This document shows positions 59,501 to 64,000 of a stretch of DNA of 64,000 nt, in pieces. Every line of letters starts with the position of its first letter. Position 1 is the stretch's first letter. A program made the position numbers and the translations under genes. The notes under the pieces were generated by a model that did not search any database, had not been told where the DNA came from, and worked only from the letters and a program-made list of their open reading frames with translations. The stretch is from Prosapia bicincta (Eukaryota; Arthropoda; Insecta; Hemiptera; Cercopidae): the NCBI GenBank assembly GCA_036971475.1, contig JBAIZL010000005.1:239335190-239399189 (forward strand), in the 5' to 3' direction.

Positions 59501-62462
59501 AAGTTCTTTGAAGCTATCTCCTGATAAACTTACTGCACATATTTTAAGTAATCACTTCTAAATTTAAAACAAAAAATTCTACCATCTCTAATTCCAAATT
59601 TTCTCAACTATATGTAATAAATTTCTAATCATATAGTAGAACACCTAAATTATTTTAATAACATTCGTTTCATCAAACCCTCCAAAAAAAGAGGTTACAA
59701 TTTCAAAACATATTAACAAATATACAGTCTAAATTTGTAGAATGTGAAACATTTTTTTAAAAGAATTTACATTCCTTAATGGTTTTGTCATTTTAAAAAC
59801 AAAGTATGAACAATATTTTTGCCTTTAAATACTTCCAATATTTTACTTCTTGACAGTACAAAACTGATCACAGGCAAAGTTTAATAATTATTATCCTTTA
59901 CGTATTAAGTAACATTTTACTTTTGACAGTAAAGTTATTAAACATTGTCTCATAAGCCCAACCTGGTAATCAATAGCCAATAGAAAAGGCTGCCTGGGGT
60001 TGAGACAACATCTAAATACTCTTAAAGTGAATCATGTCCTACCCTCTTTCATTTGCCCCACTTAATCCCAACTTTATGAAATTCTTCATCGGATTTTCAT
60101 TGTCATTCTTAACTTTTATTAGATCCACAAGAGGAATTATAATCAAATAAACGTATAAAAGTTATTGGTAATCAATTTTATACGTTTGACTAAAGAATTA
60201 GTTGTAAATTATATTATTTTTTCAGGATATTAGAAGAATACCCTGAAAGAAGGAAATAGTTTTTAGGTAAACACTTCTTTATGATAATTTAATCACACAA
60301 GGTTAGATTTTTTCATTTCTCAAAAACAATTTTTATGCCTACCTAAAACTAATTTTGGTAATGCATAAGAATAATTGGGTAAACTTTTAATTGACTTAAG
60401 AATTTTACATATTTTACTCAAAATACATTGTTTTAAATGTATTTAAAATGTTTAAAAGAAGAAAGATATTTTAAATGTCGGAAACAAAACAGTGGTTAAG
60501 TAATAGTGGTTAAAATTCACTTGACTTATTGAAATATACTAATCTGTCAAGTATTTCTTCATGAATTACTATGTTATATTATATTACGTTACTATGTAGC
60601 TAAATAAAGATATAGTTAGTTACAAAGGATCTGGTTAGTATAGACCTGGTTATAAAAAAAATTAATTTTCTTCCGTAAAGTAAAGGATATCTGCATTAAA
60701 GGAGTCAAACCCTTTCTTACCAGGTACTTAGTATCCATACTGCATTATATTGTATTAATATGTGCTCTTTACAGAAGTTTCATTTTAATGTTAACTTATG
60801 TTTTATTAGGTAACTTTCAGTCTATACAGTTTTGAGTATAACGATAAATAATGGTTATGTATATACATTTCATCTTTCTGTTTGATAGAGTGGTAGCTTA
60901 GAGCTTTCAAAAAAAACCTATAGTAAAATCATGATATAATGGTCGTAAAAAGGAAATAAAAACAAAAGAATGAATTAGTATTGAGAAATAAGAAGACATC
61001 ACCTAAACAGTTAACTAACCGTACAAAGTAACAATATCTATGTCAAACATTTTGCACACTTAGAAACACATGATTAAGATTTAAAGCAAAGTTGACAACT
61101 GATATTTTTAACCACAGCTTAAACAAAGTAACCTGAAAATTGGCAAGAGTCTAAAAGTTCCAGATGTTCAGACCTCACTTTAAGATAGATATCATAATTT
61201 TAATTTTATTTGCCAAGGGTGTGAAGCGGGCTAAGCTGGCAGGTTTCATTGGCACAGCATGTTGATGTATAAACGTTTAATGTTTTTAATAGCCGATGAC
61301 CTCCTAGATATTATTTTTCACTGCACCATTGTATTCATATTTATACACCAAAGTATAAATACACTAAGGTCAATTGCAATTCTATGGACACAGAACAAGT
61401 CCTTTATTTTAAAACAGAAAAGTAAAAATATCATCAGGCTTTTTGTTTGTACTAATAATAATTTGAAAATAATTAAATGATTGAATCTCAGTCTATTTCA
61501 ATAATTTACACTTTAAGTATCAACTTGGCAAATAATTCTCAAGATTTCTGCAGCTTAAGTGATACTTTTTGAAAAATTTAAGGCTTAACTAAGGAATAAA
61601 TTAAACAGGTTTTAAAATTATTCCTTTTATTTTTTCTCTTGAAATGTTAAACATATCTTTCTCTTTGATCTTTTTCAAGTACCCTCTTTCTTAGTATATC
61701 CTTTCTCTCCTACTATGCTTTTTGAATAATTAAAACCTTTTCTAAATGGGTTTGCTTAGAAAACAAATTCTTTAGATTCTCTCACTTTTATTCTTATTTG
61801 GTCACTCATTTATCTTAAAATATCTATTTTCTTTATTTTCAGATAAAAGTTCACCCAATGTGCCTTCACTTATATATTTATTTTTCTTCTTTCATGTTTT
61901 CCCCTATTTTTCTTAAATTCATTTCTTGTTCATTTCAGTACTTGTAATCATCATGGCTTTTCTACAACTGATAAGTTGCAGAATTACGAGGTAGTTTTAT
62001 ATTCTAAAGCACTTGGCTAAGAATATACAGGATCTGTATTAAATCCTCAGCAGCATCAATATTTTGCGGTCCTTTTTCAGTTCCAAGGTTAATTGAGTCT
62101 GTAAAGTGGGATCAGAATATAGGTAACAATGAATGGCTAAAGCATATTATTGCCCAAATTTCTTTCCTTCTGTCACATATGAATATACTCAGCCAGACAG
62201 TCATATATTGTTCCCTTCTATTTTTTCAATAGTAGGAAAGTATCTATTATTATTAATATTATGAAAGAGTAGATAGTAAGTAAATTGTTTTACAGATTAT
62301 TTTGTTTTTGCTTGATTTGACACTTGATTTTCTTGCCATGACTCTATTTATATACACTTCAGTATATATATATTTTTGCTTTTCTTAGTCATTTCAATTT
62401 CTGCTTGACACATTTAATGGTAGCATATGACGTATGCTATAGTTACCCTTTATAGATAGGAC
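59501..62462. other. Trio intron, AT-rich part, 3 kb
   Basis: No exon, transposon end or repeat was recognised. A 73-codon plus frame (61259-61480) has no domain. Confidence 0.4.
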
Positions 62463-62623
62463 ATAAAGAAATACAAAAATAAAAAATAAATGATGGTCCT
62501 AGTAAAGCCCAAATATTGCATACTCACAAGCTTGATTTTTGGTGATTTATTCTTTTGTTTCTATTAGTTCACACTCTGCTTTACTAGGACCATCATTTAT
62601 TTTTTATTTTTGTATTTCTTTAT
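62463..62623. repeat. perfect 46-bp inverted repeat with 69-bp loop
   Basis: The left arm (62463-62508) runs from ATAAAGAAATACAAAAATAA to GTCCTAGTAAAGC and the right arm (62578-62623) is its exact complement. The loop includes TTCTATTAGTTCACACTCTG, a terminal fragment of the composite repeat family. Confidence 0.9.
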
Positions 62624-63319
62624 ATATATATTGAAACAAACTTTTAACTTTATGTTTTAATACAAATAAAATTAATTCAAATTTTTCATACAAAAATTCC
62701 CTTCTAAATTACATTTTTTTGTGAATGTATGATTTTTTTGACCAATTGTATAATCAATATGTATCTTTAATCCATCTTGAGATTTTACTCTACTTAGTAC
62801 AACACAAAGATGATCATGTGTAAAACCAGGTTGAGTCGATTGATGCCTTACTTATAGTTATTGAAAATGTAAGTTTTAAAGAAAATTGGTTCCTTTTCAT
62901 TTGAAATGACATGGTAGGATCTGTTGATATTAATTTCATTATTGGTAAAAATATGTTTCCTTTTCCAGAAGCAGTGATTATTTCTAATTTAATACACTTG
63001 TCAAACAATATCTAGTACGATAAGACGTACTCCATTAACTAAACCTGATTACAAGTTTATATCTTTAAATAATCTTTAATACTGATAAAATATTTGTACT
63101 CAGCTGTTTTAATATAATATTTGTACATTTGTTTCTCAGCTGAAATATTTGAAAATCATACTCAGCTGTTTTTCAATGCAATGTATTTCTTATGGAGATT
63201 TTTGATAAATTCAAGTCCCTCAAAACCCTATAAATGTTGTAAATCGAGAAAAACCTATATTTTCTCCCGCGAAATAAAATGTGTGTTTTGTTTTTTTAAA
63301 CAAAATTTTAATCATTTAA
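62624..63319. other. Trio intron, AT-rich part
   Basis: No recognisable content. Open frames at 62814-63008 and 63121-63423 lack domains; the second overlaps a repeat copy. Confidence 0.4.
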
Positions 63320-63480
63320 AAATTACTATTCAATCATCCACTCAAGTTCAAATACAGTTTTTTCAAACTTGTAGTGAATTATACTCGATGTTAATACAGT
63401 CTTTTCAAATACTAATTTGTTAATTAAATTTAAAGAATTAATTTTACTTTTATATGGGAGAAAAACTTTTCACAAAGGGG
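63320..63480 (+). repeat. composite repeat family fragment
   Basis: Matches the centre of 7490-7925: CACTCAAGTTCAAATACAG, TTGTAGTGAATTATACTCGA and TATATGGGAGAAAAACTTTT, CACAAAGGGG. Both ends of the family are missing. Confidence 0.6.
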
Positions 63481-63750
63481 CAATAGAAAAAAATCATTAT
63501 TTATACCTCAAACATGCTTCAATGATAAAATCATCATCATCAGTGACTAATGCAACATCTAAACAATAACTAAAATTTATACTAATCCACTTACTAAAGA
63601 GGTTTGCCAAGTTCTCAAGTTTAAACTCAGAAGTTAAGCCAATTGTCATGGACTATCAAATCTACAAGTAAAAATAATTGTATTTACTTTTTTCTAAAAA
63701 TTTCTATGAAATATCTTTTATAAAATATCTATTTGTTTTGGGACACTTAC

Positions 63751-63864
63751 AAGTCGCATGTCAATCCACTGGCCATGATCGTAGTGTAGAGTGCCTTCTA
63801 GATCTGATGTGAGTTGAGAGGTGTCTATTATCTTTGGTAAAGCTTCCAAACTTATCATGTTTGT
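63751..63864 (-). CDS. trio: Trio exon, end of CRAL-TRIO region to linker (38 codons)
   Basis: The acceptor is TTTGTTTCAG; the donor is CTT|GTAAGTGTC. The translation TNMISLEALPKIIDTSQLTS, DLEGTLHYDHGQWIDMRL matches the end of the CRAL-TRIO/Sec14 region of Trio (IDxSQLT, GTLxYDH, W), just before the first spectrin repeat. Phase 0 at both ends. The more 5' exons lie to the right of the window. Confidence 0.94.
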
Positions 63865-64000
63865 CTGAAACAAAAATTCTATTTTTAGCTAAACAATATT
63901 GCAAACATTTTTATGAAAATTAACTATCAATAACCTGAACTTTACTCTGATACTTTTACTTTTGTAAAATATAGTAGTATTTATTTTGGTAATTATTAAG

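Larger units (their letters stand above)
20319..64000 (-). other. trio: Trio gene locus (partial; nine constitutive exons plus one alternative candidate)
   Basis: The gene is transcribed right to left. Exons at 63751-63864, 58393-58592, 53156-53384, 47568-47690, 45922-46113, 42562-42693, 35007-35099, 25978-26184 and 20319-20441 join into one continuous frame of 471 codons, with AG before and GT after each. The product matches the region from the end of the CRAL-TRIO/Sec14 domain into the spectrin repeats of Trio/Kalirin. Trio is a cytoplasmic Rho-family guanine-nucleotide exchange factor acting on Rac and Rho during axon guidance and cell migration. Eight of nine exons are whole codons at the right end; only the 58393/53156 junction splits a codon (AG|G, Arg). 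The N-terminus and GEF domains lie outside the window. Introns of 1.5-9 kb hold most of the transposons listed here. Confidence 0.93.

Overview
The window is eukaryotic, AT-rich and gene-poor. It looks like part of a large arthropod genome, most likely an insect. The only host gene I can support is on the minus strand. It is the spectrin-repeat section of the Rho guanine-nucleotide exchange factor Trio. Nine small exons, each bounded by AG and GT splice sites, join in one reading frame from position 63864 leftwards to 20319 (1413 bases, 471 codons). They cover the end of the CRAL-TRIO/Sec14 region and part of the spectrin-repeat array. Neither the start codon, nor the more N-terminal exons (right of the window), nor the GEF/SH3/kinase parts (expected further left) are seen here. 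The next exon expected left of 20319 could not be found.

A tenth candidate exon (39269-39478) precedes exon 35007-35099. It encodes a diverged copy of the same 19-residue segment (10 of 19 residues identical, 8 of those 10 codons changed synonymously). This suggests an alternative, probably mutually exclusive, exon pair in Trio, and is the most interesting host-gene observation in the window.

Layout from left to right. Positions 590-2490 hold a 48-bp minisatellite of about 40 copies with higher-order structure. Positions 2.5-13 kb are AT-rich non-coding DNA with non-autonomous transposons, copies of a composite repeat family and a 116-bp tandem array. Positions 13-20 kb hold more composite repeat, a foldback element, an hAT insertion inside a tandem repeat, and a decayed piggyBac transposase. 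From 20.3 kb to the end are the very long Trio introns. They are packed with relics: piggyBac-like elements bounded by TTAA, Penelope-like retroelement fragments with GIY-YIG or reverse transcriptase motifs, mariner-like and pogo/Tigger-like transposase relics, an hAT-type relic, several foldback/MITE elements, and long (TA)n tracts.

No rRNA, tRNA gene, CRISPR array, prokaryotic operon or intact transposase was found. Assignments rest on motif recognition by eye and on remembered family patterns; no database search was run. A composite repeat with a tRNA-like B box, a recurring CTGANGAA-stem-GAAA hairpin, and nested foldback elements at 22.1-23.7 kb are the other signals worth following.
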